Shown: in pieces, positions 5,489-11,434 of the stretch
Numbering within the stretch: the first letter of the stretch is position 1
How the letters are laid out: the number at the start of each line of letters is the position of its first letter
Assembly (NCBI GenBank): GCA_003168315.1
Contig: PMSP01000232.1
Span: 2,400-26,885, forward strand
Source of the DNA: Opitutaceae bacterium
GTDB lineage: Bacteria > Verrucomicrobiota > Verrucomicrobiia > Opitutales > Opitutaceae
Direction of reading: 5' to 3'
Length of the DNA: 24,486 bases
Program-made: the position numbers and the translations under genes
Notes under the pieces: model-generated
The model's input: the letters and a program-made list of their open reading frames with translations, nothing else
Told to the model about the DNA's origin: nothing
Databases searched by the model: none

Positions 5489-5784
5489 TTTGGTCGGCGC
5501 CCGCGCTATTGCAGCTTGAGGCAATCATCGAGTTTATTGCCCTCGATAAACCTGAGGCCGCCAAGGCGGTGGCCTCCAGGATTATTGATACGACGGACCA
5601 TTTGGAGCGATTCCTGCAATTGGGACGACCGATAACTGAATTTGCCCGCAAAAACTGTCGTCAGGTATGGATTAAGCCAGTTTGGCTATATTATCGTATC
5701 GACGATGCAGACGTGCTTATCCTTCACGTACGAAGAGCTGAGAAACCACTGCGGATCGAAGATCTTATTGCTGACGACAAGTGA
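5476..5784 (+). CDS. Cassette 8: RelE/ParE-family toxin
   Basis: A 102-residue toxin of the RelE/ParE superfamily. It shows the N-terminal VVWSAPALLQLEAIIEFIALDKPEAAKAVASRI, the central LGRPITEFARKNCRQVWIKPVWLYYRID and the C-terminal VLILHVRRAEKPL, the usual ParE order. ParE toxins poison DNA gyrase, whereas RelE members cut mRNA on ribosomes. The helical N-terminus and the absence of the basic RelE catalytic set favour ParE, but this is inferred. Start ATG 5476 overlaps the antitoxin gene. Length is normal and there is no sign of damage, so the module is probably functional. The stop at 5782-5784 is five bases before the attC. Confidence 0.92.
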   Translation: MAKVVWSAPALLQLEAIIEFIALDKPEAAKAVASRIIDTTDHLERFLQLGRPITEFARKNCRQVWIKPVWLYYRIDDADVLILHVRRAEKPLRIEDLIADDK

Positions 5785-5788
5785 TAAC

Positions 5789-5884
5789 GCCGATCCAATC
5801 GTCGGATCCTGCGTTCCCCTATGACACTTCTCGTGCGGGGCACAAACCGCGCCATCGATAACGCGGATCCTTTCAACGTTAGGC
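5789..5884 (+). repeat. attC site (96 bp) with mutated R''
   Basis: Starts GCCGATC (5789-5795) where RYYYAAC is expected (AAC to ATC), and ends in R' GTTAGGC (5878-5884). The mutation may reduce mobility of the toxin-antitoxin cassette. Confidence 0.85.
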
Positions 5885-6198
5885 GCACCACTTACCATGA
5901 AAAACACGAGGCACCATCGGAGGCCGCTCGACTTACGAGCTACAATAAAACTCAAGGTGATCGACTTCGGAGCGCGCGAACCGGGATAGGGTTGTGCATA
6001 TTCGTTTTGGCGCTTGTGGCCGCCGTTCCATTGGTGTCCCAGCGGCTTCGGGGACATCCCTGGATTTTGTGGCCTACGATCTTGTGCGCGATACTGTGTG
6101 CGGGGAACGTTCTAGTTTACGCCAGATATTCCGCGCGTTTAAGAAAATTAGCTTTATTGGATACTGCGCCTAACCAAACAAGGGATCCGACGCCATAG
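5821..6198 (+). CDS. Cassette 9: hypothetical two-helix membrane protein starting in attC
   Basis: A 125-residue frame with two probable membrane helices (GIGLCIFVLALVAAVPLV and WILWPTILCAILCAGNVLVYA) flanked by basic residues. No family is recognised. The only ATG in frame is at 5821, inside the preceding attC. The first 21 or so residues (LVRGTNRAIDNADPFNVR) are encoded by the recombination site and resemble the N-terminus available to the gene at 4597. An ATG at 5898 is in another frame and leads to a short peptide. The last residues (APNQTRDPTP) are encoded by the truncated attC that follows. Real gene status is likely because of the clear helices, but the true start is uncertain. Confidence 0.55.
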   Translation: MTLLVRGTNRAIDNADPFNVRRTTYHEKHEAPSEAARLTSYNKTQGDRLRSARTGIGLCIFVLALVAAVPLVSQRLRGHPWILWPTILCAILCAGNVLVYARYSARLRKLALLDTAPNQTRDPTP

Positions 6199-6222
6199 GC
6201 GCGGATCAATTCAAGGCCAGGT
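6168..6222 (+). repeat. Truncated attC (about 55 bp)
   Basis: R'' GCCTAAC (6168-6174) is the exact complement of R' at 5878-5884. The central arm of about 40 bp is deleted (GATCCGACG joins directly to CCATAGGCGCGG), and the R' core is replaced by AAGGCCAGGTC. The site is probably inactive as a right boundary and marks the start of the decayed distal array. Confidence 0.8.
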
Positions 6223-6230
6223 CAAAAAAC

Positions 6231-6665
6231 ATGACTCAACTGCTACGATTCCCTAGTTCGGTTAAGCGAGATCCAGCCATTGAGACTTGGATGAGGCGGC
6301 ATGCCGGTGAGTTGGGCGTAATCGCGGAGCATTGGTTTGGAGTCATGCGTAAATGTGGAGAGGATGTGCGAGAACTATTGCATGATGGTCATCCGACGGC
6401 GTGCATAGCTGACGCGGCATTTGCATACGTCAATGCCTTCAGGGCTCACGTGAATGTTGGGTTTTTTCGAGGTGCTGAGATTGCCGATCCAAAGGGCATG
6501 TTGGAGGGCACTGGTAAGTTTATGCGTCATGTGAAGCTGAGACCGGGAGGTGACTTCGATACTACGGCTCTAATGAAGCTCATCGATACCGCGTACATCG
6601 ACATGAAGAAACGCGTGCAGGTGGAGTCACGTCGAAAGCATGAGACTTGTTCTGAACACGCCTAG
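6231..6665 (+). CDS. DUF1801 domain protein (second copy type)
   Basis: A 144-residue protein matching the longer DUF1801 form. Family-like segments are MTQLLRFPSSVKRDPAIETWM, ELGVIAEHWFGVMRKCGEDVRELLHDGHPTAC, AFAYVNAFRAHVNVGFFRGAEIADPKGMLEGTGKFMRHVKLRPG and a C-terminal helix that ends in TAYIDMKKRV. The function of the family is unknown. It is only distantly related to the DUF1801 protein at 2990-3328. ATG 6231 follows a degraded attC. The 3' end overlaps the next gene by 26 bases, so the two were probably co-transferred as one two-gene unit. Confidence 0.85.
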   Translation: MTQLLRFPSSVKRDPAIETWMRRHAGELGVIAEHWFGVMRKCGEDVRELLHDGHPTACIADAAFAYVNAFRAHVNVGFFRGAEIADPKGMLEGTGKFMRHVKLRPGGDFDTTALMKLIDTAYIDMKKRVQVESRRKHETCSEHA

Positions 6666-7161
6666 ACTCTCGCTGCGACATCTTACGCCTGAAGACTCGG
6701 CCTTCTTGGTGGAGCTCATGAACGAGCCGCCGTATATTGCTAACATTGGTGATCGGGGTGTTCGCACCGTTGCGGATGCGATGCAGTACATCGAGGAAAA
6801 GTATGCGGCGAGCTATGTCCGCAATGGATTTGGGTTGTATCTCGTGGAGTTGACGGAAGGGAACGCACCAATAGGAATTTGTGGTTTGGTTAAGCGCGAG
6901 TCGCTTGACCATCCTGATCTAGGTTTTGCATATTTGCGTCGGTTTTGGTCCAGGGGCTATGCGACGGAAGCCGCGAGGGCGACTCTCAATTATGCTCGGG
7001 AATCATTGATGCTGCCTCATATCTACGGTTTGGTGTCTCCGACGAATACTAGGTCGATTCGTTTGTTGGAGCATTTGGGATTGCGCTATGTGCGATCGTT
7101 AGCGCTGGCAGGGCAGCCATCGGAGAGCCACTTGTATGGGACAGAACTCAAGGCCGTCTAA
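6640..7161 (+). CDS. GNAT acetyltransferase, RimJ/RimL-like
   Basis: A 173-residue GNAT-family N-acetyltransferase that transfers acetyl from acetyl-CoA to an amine of unknown identity. The RimJ/RimL subtype is shown by the start LVLNTPRLSLRHLTPEDSAFLVELMNEP, the PIGICGLVKRESLDHPDLGFAYLRRFWSRGYATEAA stretch with the acetyl-CoA loop (SRGYATEA), and the end NTRSIRLLEHLGLRYV. The gene is complete. ATG 6640 lies inside the 3' end of the preceding DUF1801 gene (26-base overlap), suggesting translational coupling. Its stop TAA (7159-7161) is part of an attC-like R'' GTCTAAC. Confidence 0.9.
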   Translation: MRLVLNTPRLSLRHLTPEDSAFLVELMNEPPYIANIGDRGVRTVADAMQYIEEKYAASYVRNGFGLYLVELTEGNAPIGICGLVKRESLDHPDLGFAYLRRFWSRGYATEAARATLNYARESLMLPHIYGLVSPTNTRSIRLLEHLGLRYVRSLALAGQPSESHLYGTELKAV

Positions 7162-7176
7162 CCAATCGACGTACCC
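7156..7176 (+). repeat. attC remnant (left end only)
   Basis: GTCTAACCAATCGACG matches the first bases of the array attC sites, after which similarity stops. No R' follows. Confidence 0.7.
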
Positions 7177-7244
7177 GGGGATGAAAGGCGGAGGGGAAGC
7201 GCCCCCTATTCGGGTAATCGAGGCACAATCGTTGCGGCAACAGA

Positions 7245-7763
7245 ATGAAGCATAAAGTATCGTCCTGCGGGGCAGCAGACCTGCGGATCATCCTCGAGAT
7301 CATAAACGATTCAGCGCGCGCTTACAAAGGTGTGATTCCAGCCGACCGGTGGCATGATCCTTACATGCCGATGGAGGAACTCGTTTCTGAAATTGGCAAA
7401 GGCGTGAAGTTTTACGGCTATTACATGGGTGACCGCCTGGAAGGCGTGATGGGCATCCAAGACGTGAAGGACGTCACTTTGATACGGCATGCTTATGTGC
7501 GCACGGAATGCCGCGGCCAAGGCATCGGTGGCAAGCTGCTGGGCCATCTAAGTCAGCCTAGCGGTCGACCGGTATTAGTTGGCACGTGGAAAACAGCGAC
7601 CTGGGCGATCCGTTTCTACGAAAAGAATGGATTTGCTCTTTTGGGTGATAACGAGAAGAACCGGCTTCTGACGTCCTACTGGACTGTGCCGGAACGCCAG
7701 ATGGAGGAATCCGTCGTTCTAGCCGATCAGCGCTGGCGTAATCTTGCCAACCAGCTTCATTAG
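7245..7763 (+). CDS. GNAT acetyltransferase
   Basis: A 172-residue acetyltransferase of the GNAT fold. The acetyl-CoA binding region reads HAYVRTECRGQGIGGKLLGHL, with the R/Q-x-x-G-x-G motif, and is followed by LVGTWKTATWAIRFYEKNGFALLG, the typical second half. The first part (LRIILEIINDSARAYKGVIPADRWHDPYMPMEEL) resembles phosphinothricin-type acetyltransferases, but the substrate cannot be told. ATG 7245 was chosen because it opens the conserved part. The gene lies between two damaged attC sites, so it was probably delivered as a cassette that can no longer move easily. Confidence 0.88.
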   Translation: MKHKVSSCGAADLRIILEIINDSARAYKGVIPADRWHDPYMPMEELVSEIGKGVKFYGYYMGDRLEGVMGIQDVKDVTLIRHAYVRTECRGQGIGGKLLGHLSQPSGRPVLVGTWKTATWAIRFYEKNGFALLGDNEKNRLLTSYWTVPERQMEESVVLADQRWRNLANQLH

Positions 7764-7793
7764 TGTGAACCATTGAGACCCTAGCGAAATTAT

Positions 7794-8024
7794 ATGGGAA
7801 ATGTCACAGTCAGGTTTATCTTGTCAGTAGCGGTGGCAGTTTTCTACATTTCCTACGTTTACCATGGTTTAAAGACTGGCCGCATCCGCAGGTATTTTGG
7901 CGGTTGGGTCACAAGCAATGAGGCGCCTTTTTCATTTTATTCATCGCTCATCGTCAGTGCCGCCCTTGCTTTTCTCGCCCTGTATTTTGCCATCAAGAGC
8001 GGCCGTATGTTGATCATAAAATGA
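7794..8024 (+). CDS. Small two-helix membrane protein, unknown
   Basis: A 76-residue protein with two clear hydrophobic helices, VRFILSVAVAVFYISYVYHGL at the start and SSLIVSAALAFLALYFAIK near the end, joined by a basic and aromatic loop (KTGRIRRYFGGW). No family is recognised. The ATG at 7794 lies 30 bases after the previous stop, with no obvious ribosome binding site. It ends four bases before a degenerate attC, as expected of a cassette gene. Confidence 0.65.
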   Translation: MGNVTVRFILSVAVAVFYISYVYHGLKTGRIRRYFGGWVTSNEAPFSFYSSLIVSAALAFLALYFAIKSGRMLIIK

Positions 8025-8028
8025 GACT

Positions 8029-8124
8029 GCATTGCCAATCCCCGGATCCGACGAATGAGTCAGGCATGTCTTCAGCGGCGCAGGAGCCGCGCCATCATTT
8101 CCGCGGAGCGTTTCAACGCTAAGC
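8029..8124 (+). repeat. Degenerate attC (96 bp)
   Basis: It keeps the full length and inner sequence but both cores are changed: GCATTGC (8029-8035) for RYYYAAC, and GCTAAGC (8118-8124) for GTTRRRY. It is probably not recombined. Confidence 0.8.
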
Positions 8125-8183
8125 AACATGCGAAGGGGACTCCCCAGCTATCAAGGCCTTCCCAGGTGCTACTTTGGTAACCC

Positions 8184-8543
8184 ATGAAACTGCTCTCCCC
8201 AAAGCCGCTGCTCCGAGCTGAGGGCCTCGCGGTGCTGGTCGCAGCGTGTTTTCTCTATCATGCGCTGCACGGGTCATGGCTGATCTTCGCGGCGCTTTTT
8301 CTGACGCCAGACCTTTTCATGCTGGGCTACTTGTTTGGCGCCCGGGTGGGCGCCTGCAGTTATAACCTCGTTCACACCTACACGGCGCCGCTGGCGCTAG
8401 GATTTGTGGCGTATTTTGCGCCAACGACATCGCTGTTCGCCTTCTGTGTTCTTTGGACCGCTCATATCGGGTTTGATCGGTTTCTTGGCTACGGCCTGAA
8501 GTACGAGACTGGATTCAAGGATACGCACCTTCAAAGGGTTTAG
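8184..8543 (+). CDS. DUF4260 family membrane protein
   Basis: A 119-residue integral membrane protein of the DUF4260 family. Features include the N-terminal LLRAEGLAVLVAACFLYHALHGSWLIFAALFLTPDLFMLGYLFG, the YNLVHTYTAPLALG segment and the C-terminal WTAHIGFDRFLGYGLKYETGFKDTHLQR, which is very typical of the family. About four helices are predicted. The role is unknown. ATG 8184 follows a 59-base leader after the degenerate attC. The gene is complete. Confidence 0.88.
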   Translation: MKLLSPKPLLRAEGLAVLVAACFLYHALHGSWLIFAALFLTPDLFMLGYLFGARVGACSYNLVHTYTAPLALGFVAYFAPTTSLFAFCVLWTAHIGFDRFLGYGLKYETGFKDTHLQRV

Positions 8544-8562
8544 TCCGACGCCTGGTCAGCAT

Positions 8563-8592
8563 GCGTTGCCAATCCTTGGATCCGGCGCTGGC
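8563..8592 (+). repeat. attC remnant (left part)
   Basis: GCGTTGCCAATCCTTGGATCCGGCGCTGGC aligns with the left arm of the array attC sites, with a mutated core. The right arm is missing. Confidence 0.65.
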
Positions 8593-8606
8593 CCGGAGGA
8601 AACCCC

Positions 8607-9083
8607 ATGCTCAATCTGCTGTTCCCCAAGCGCGTCGATAACGCATATCGCGGAAACAGGCTCGCCCCCTGGATCTTCGCGCTGGTCGTGCTTCTGAAGG
8701 CCTATGTCAGTCTATATGCGGTCTTCAACGGTCCCTTCATGGCGAGCTCCGGCGACGGGATCCCGCTTGGCACATTCCCGTCCGCCGGCACTCAGGCGGT
8801 GGTTTCCCTCTTCGCGCTCTGGGGGCTCGGCCACCTGATGATCTGCCTGTTGGGTCTGATGGTGCTGGCTCGGTATCGCGCCCTGATTCCCGCGATGTTC
8901 GCGCTGTTCCTTCTGGAACACCTGGGCAGAAGGCTGGTTTTTCACTTCTTGCCCTTCGCGAAGGGAGGAGCCGGCGGGGAAAGCATAGGACTCTCCCCCT
9001 TTCCGTACGGGTTCATCCTGATGATTGTCGTTGGCCTGGTGCTCTCGCTGAGGAGCCGGGGCAGTCCTCGGGCCAAGGAGTGA
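8607..9083 (+). CDS. Hypothetical four-helix membrane protein
   Basis: A 158-residue protein with helices at about 20-42 (APWIFALVVLLKAYVSLYAVF), 62-88, 90-115 and 132-148 (FILMIVVGLVLSL). There is a conserved-looking N-terminal NAYRGNRLAPWIF and a short basic C-terminus. I cannot assign a family. GGAGGA (8596-8601) is a good ribosome binding site 5 bases before ATG 8607, unlike most of the array genes. Base composition here is closer to the chromosome to the right than to the intact cassettes on the left, so it may be an old or host-like cassette. It is followed by a further attC remnant. Confidence 0.75.
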   Translation: MLNLLFPKRVDNAYRGNRLAPWIFALVVLLKAYVSLYAVFNGPFMASSGDGIPLGTFPSAGTQAVVSLFALWGLGHLMICLLGLMVLARYRALIPAMFALFLLEHLGRRLVFHFLPFAKGGAGGESIGLSPFPYGFILMIVVGLVLSLRSRGSPRAKE

Positions 9084-9129
9084 CCTGGCTGGTGCCGGGT
9101 CAGTTGGATCGGGCATGGACGAACATCTT

Positions 9130-9158
9130 GCCTAGCCAATCAACGGAGCCGCACGTTT
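9130..9158 (+). repeat. attC remnant (last recognisable one)
   Basis: GCCTAGCCAATCAACGGAGC followed by CGCACGTTTG resembles the left arm of attC with core GCCTAGC in place of GCCTAAC. It then runs directly into a gene fragment. Confidence 0.65.
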
Positions 9159-9320
9159 GAGCTCGGGGTCTGGGACGATGATTCGACCGAATTCGTGGTG
9201 GAGGAGCGTTTTAGCGGCCTGGTTTTCGCGATGGCCAAGGGCTCGTTGCCCGATTTCAGGCCGATATTCGAAAGCTACGCCACGGACCTGAAGGGGGAGG
9301 CCGAGCGCGCCCGGCTGTGA
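9156..9320 (+). pseudogene. 3' fragment of an SRPBCC-like gene
   Basis: An open frame without a start codon gives about 54 residues: FELGVWDDDSTEFVVEERF, then SGLVFAMAKGSLPDFRPIFESYATDLKGEAERARL and a TGA stop (9318-9320). The final helix of the type PDFRPIFESYATDLKGEAE resembles the C-terminus of SRPBCC (polyketide cyclase/START-like) proteins. The 5' two thirds are missing and the break coincides with the attC remnant, so the gene was probably cut by cassette deletion or recombination at this site. Family assignment is tentative. Confidence 0.6.
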
Positions 9321-9357
9321 GCTCAGGGATTAAGGGGGCGCATCCAATGCCGGGCTC

Positions 9358-9387
9358 AGGCCGTTTCAACATCCGGCCTCCTTTTTT
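9358..9387 (+). terminator. Possible rho-independent terminator at the array end
   Basis: AGGCCG (9358-9363) pairs with CGGCCT (9374-9379) across a 10-base loop and is followed by six T (9382-9387). The loop and right arm, TTTCAACATCCGGC, also resemble an attC right end (TTTCAACGTTCGGC), so this may instead, or in addition, be a decayed attC. Confidence 0.45.
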
Positions 9388-9460
9388 CTCTTTGCGTGCT
9401 TTTTGCGCTTCGGATCACTATATCCGGATACTCAGCTCCAACCAAGAATCAGGAGGATTT

Positions 9461-9736
9461 ATGCCAAAATACCTAATCGAACGCGAAATCGCGGGAGCTG
9501 GTAAGCTCACGCCGGAACAGCTGCAGGGCATCTCCCAGAAGTCCTGCGGCGTCCTCGAGAAGCTCGGGCCGAAGATCCAATGGGTCGAGAGCTACCTGAC
9601 CGATGACAAGATCTACTGCGTCTACATCGCGCCGGACGAGGCGATGGTGCGGGAGCACGCGAGGCTGGGCGGCTTCCCGGCCAACCGGGTATCCGAGATA
9701 AAGCGGATGATCGATCCGACCACCGCGACAGCCTGA
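9461..9736 (+). CDS. DUF4242 domain protein
   Basis: A 91-residue protein of the DUF4242 family (MPKYLIEREIAGAGKLTPEQLQGIS, then KLGPKIQWVESYLTDDKIYCVYIAPDEAMVREHARLGGFPANRVSEIKRMIDP). This small ferredoxin-like fold is annotated in some databases as nickel-binding, but its role is unknown. It has the best ribosome binding site in the window, AGGAGG (9451-9456) four bases before ATG 9461. An upstream in-frame start at 9317 would add 48 unconserved residues and is rejected. This is the first clearly chromosomal-type gene after the array. Confidence 0.9.
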   Translation: MPKYLIEREIAGAGKLTPEQLQGISQKSCGVLEKLGPKIQWVESYLTDDKIYCVYIAPDEAMVREHARLGGFPANRVSEIKRMIDPTTATA

Positions 9737-9882
9737 GCCTCCTTCCGGGCTGGAATGGGGTTTACGCATGGGGATGCCGGCGGCCAGCCGCAACCGGTGC
9801 TTGCCTCGGGCAGTCTTAAGCGGTGCAGTTGTCGCCCTATCCTCAGCGCGCATCATATCCATTTCCGGGAGTCCCACGGCCG

Positions 9883-10233
9883 ATGAATCGACGCGAAACA
9901 TTCAGGGAGTATTTCCGGCGTGCAAGGCAGGATTCCTCCGTCCGGGCGCATCTGCTGGAGAACGCGCGCTATTCCCGCTCGGCCGTGGGCTGGGTCGTCG
10001 CCCTGTTCGGAATCCTGGCGTTCTGGCAGACGGGCTACCAATGGCTGCGCCACGACATTTTGATTTCCCGTTCATCCGTCTTTTACACCCTCTGCTTCGT
10101 CGTCAACTTTCTCATCTACGACAAGTTCGGGGACCGCATCGCCGTCCTGGAATCGATCGGCGACCTGGGGGACCCGCAGCCGGGGCCGGGCGAGCCTCCC
10201 GCGGGACGGGAGCCGCGCCTTCCCCCGGCCTGA
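9883..10233 (+). CDS. Hypothetical two-helix membrane protein
   Basis: A 116-residue protein of unknown family. A basic, helical N-terminal part (MNRRETFREYFRRARQDSSVRAHLLENARYSRS) is followed by two membrane helices (AVGWVVALFGILAFWQTGYQWL and SSVFYTLCFVVNFLIYDKF) and a Pro/Gly-rich tail (GPGEPPAGREPRLPP). I chose ATG 9883, with GGGAG at 9867-9871 upstream. An in-frame ATG at 9823 would add 20 residues that do not look conserved. It does not obviously pair with its neighbours. Confidence 0.6.
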   Translation: MNRRETFREYFRRARQDSSVRAHLLENARYSRSAVGWVVALFGILAFWQTGYQWLRHDILISRSSVFYTLCFVVNFLIYDKFGDRIAVLESIGDLGDPQPGPGEPPAGREPRLPPA

Positions 10234-10357
10234 CGGACCCTTGGCCTGGCGAATCCGTCCCAGCGAACCGGGTCGAGTGCCATCGCCTCCGGCGCCGAGA
10301 GCGCTTCTCCCGGGCCGGAAAACGCGCATTTCCTAGGGTATTCCAACGCCAGCCAGC

Positions 10358-10876
10358 ATGAAGCGCATCTACTGGATCCTGGCGCTGGGCGCCCTTGCCG
10401 CGCTTGCCTGCCATTATTTCCTGCGGGATCCCTGGCGCGTTGAGCAGGAGCGCCTAGGTGCCAGGCTGTCCCGGGAAATATCGTCCGCAACAGAGGTGGA
10501 GATCTACTCGATCGACCCCGACCGGGGCGGGGGCGTCATCGGGAAGGCGGGCGTGCTGCCCACGAATGACCCGTTTGGGCGCAGGACTATCGTCGGCCGG
10601 TCGCTTGTCGCTCTCCCGGCGGAAATCAGGAGCCTGTCCGACTCGATTCGGGACGGCCTCGACCATGCCTCGATGATGGGCCCGGAGTGCTGGGAGCCCC
10701 GCCATGCCCTCCGCTACAGGACGCCCTCCGGCGACACGTTCGTCGTCGTGAGCTTCCACTGCGCCCACGGCTTCGTCGAGCAGGGCACGGCGCTGGAGTG
10801 GTTTGATATCCCGAGGTCGGCGGAGGCCCCCTGGGACGCGATCCTCCGTTCCCATGCCCTTTCCGTCGCCAGGTGA
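10358..10876 (+). CDS. Hypothetical exported or membrane-anchored protein
   Basis: A 172-residue protein with an N-terminal hydrophobic segment (IYWILALGALAALACHYFL, residues 4-22), probably a signal anchor. The rest is soluble and has two Cys (in PECWEPRHAL and VSFHCAHG) that could form a disulphide outside the membrane. No family is recognised. It ends with TGA overlapping the GTG start of the following acetyltransferase gene by 4 bases (GTGA), indicating one transcription unit. Confidence 0.65.
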   Translation: MKRIYWILALGALAALACHYFLRDPWRVEQERLGARLSREISSATEVEIYSIDPDRGGGVIGKAGVLPTNDPFGRRTIVGRSLVALPAEIRSLSDSIRDGLDHASMMGPECWEPRHALRYRTPSGDTFVVVSFHCAHGFVEQGTALEWFDIPRSAEAPWDAILRSHALSVAR

Positions 10877-11352
10877 TTGTCCCCATGATCCAGCCAGGGA
10901 TTAAGATCACAAGGGCGCTCCCGGGCGACGCTGCCGAGCTCTCGGCCATCGCCTACAGCGCGAAGGCCTACTGGGGTTATCCCGAGAGCTGGCTTCGCCA
11001 GTGGGACGAGACGCTGACGATCACGCCCGGCTATGTCCTCGGGAACCCGACCTTTGCCGCCGCCTCGGGAGCGCGCATTGCCGGCTTCTGCTCGCTCGTG
11101 CTGCGCCCGGGGGAGGCGTTCCTCGACCACCTGTGGGTCCTTCCGTCCGCCATGGGGGTCGGGATTGGGAGCGCGCTCTTCACATTTGCCGAGGGGGTCG
11201 CCCGGTCGGGAGGGGCGCAGACCCTCAGGGTCGAGAGCGATCCCCACGCTGAGGAGTTCTACATCCGCATGGGGGCCAGCCGGTATGGGCAGGTCGCGGC
11301 GCCGATGGAGGGGAGCGAGCGGTTCCTGCCGCTCCTTGAGAAGCGGCTTTGA
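10873..11352 (+). CDS. GNAT acetyltransferase
   Basis: A 159-residue GNAT protein. IKITRALPGDAAELSAIAYSAKAYWGYPESWL opens the fold, FLDHLWVLPSAMGVGIGSALFTFAEGVA contains the acetyl-CoA loop (AMGVGIG), and the end ESDPHAEEFYIRMGASRYGQ matches the last strand and helix. The substrate is unknown. The start is GTG 10873, overlapping the previous stop, with an alternative ATG at 10885. GC-rich codon use shows it belongs to the chromosome and not to the cassette array. Confidence 0.88.
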   Translation: MIVPMIQPGIKITRALPGDAAELSAIAYSAKAYWGYPESWLRQWDETLTITPGYVLGNPTFAAASGARIAGFCSLVLRPGEAFLDHLWVLPSAMGVGIGSALFTFAEGVARSGGAQTLRVESDPHAEEFYIRMGASRYGQVAAPMEGSERFLPLLEKRL

Positions 11353-11434
11353 GCGTAGCAAGGAATCCGTCCCGAGCCATGGGCCTCGCCGCCGGGGAAC
11401 GCGCGGCCGCGAAAGCGTTCCAACCCTGAGCGCC

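Larger units (their letters stand above)
1..9158 (+). mobile_element. Integron gene-cassette array (distal part; no integrase in window)
   Basis: At least nine cassettes with recognisable attC sites are followed by a decayed tail. Sites recur at 1, 520/2065, 2489, 2879, 3339, 3952, 4553, 5078, 5789, 6168 (truncated), 7156 (remnant), 8029 (degenerate), 8563 and 9130 (remnants). All carried genes are on the plus strand and are small, mostly without close functional links to one another, as is usual for cassettes. Orientation (R'' left, R' right in each site) places attI and the integrase to the left, outside the window. Whether this is a complete chromosomal integron or an array without integrase cannot be decided here. 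The right limit is where the last recognisable attC remnant ends. Confidence 0.9.

Noticed and set aside
1..9158. CRISPR array suggested by regularly recurring repeats
   Set aside because: The repeats are 96-97 bp with internal pairing and GTTRRRY cores, and the intervals of about 300-600 bp contain genes, so they are attC sites.
2881..9901. Repeated minus-strand frames over attC sites (about 2881-3162, 3341-3526, 5686-6057, 7941-8129) with similar peptides
   Set aside because: They are the antisense of the palindromic attC sequence. Similarity reflects the repeated DNA, and there are no starts, family traits or extension into the neighbouring cassettes.
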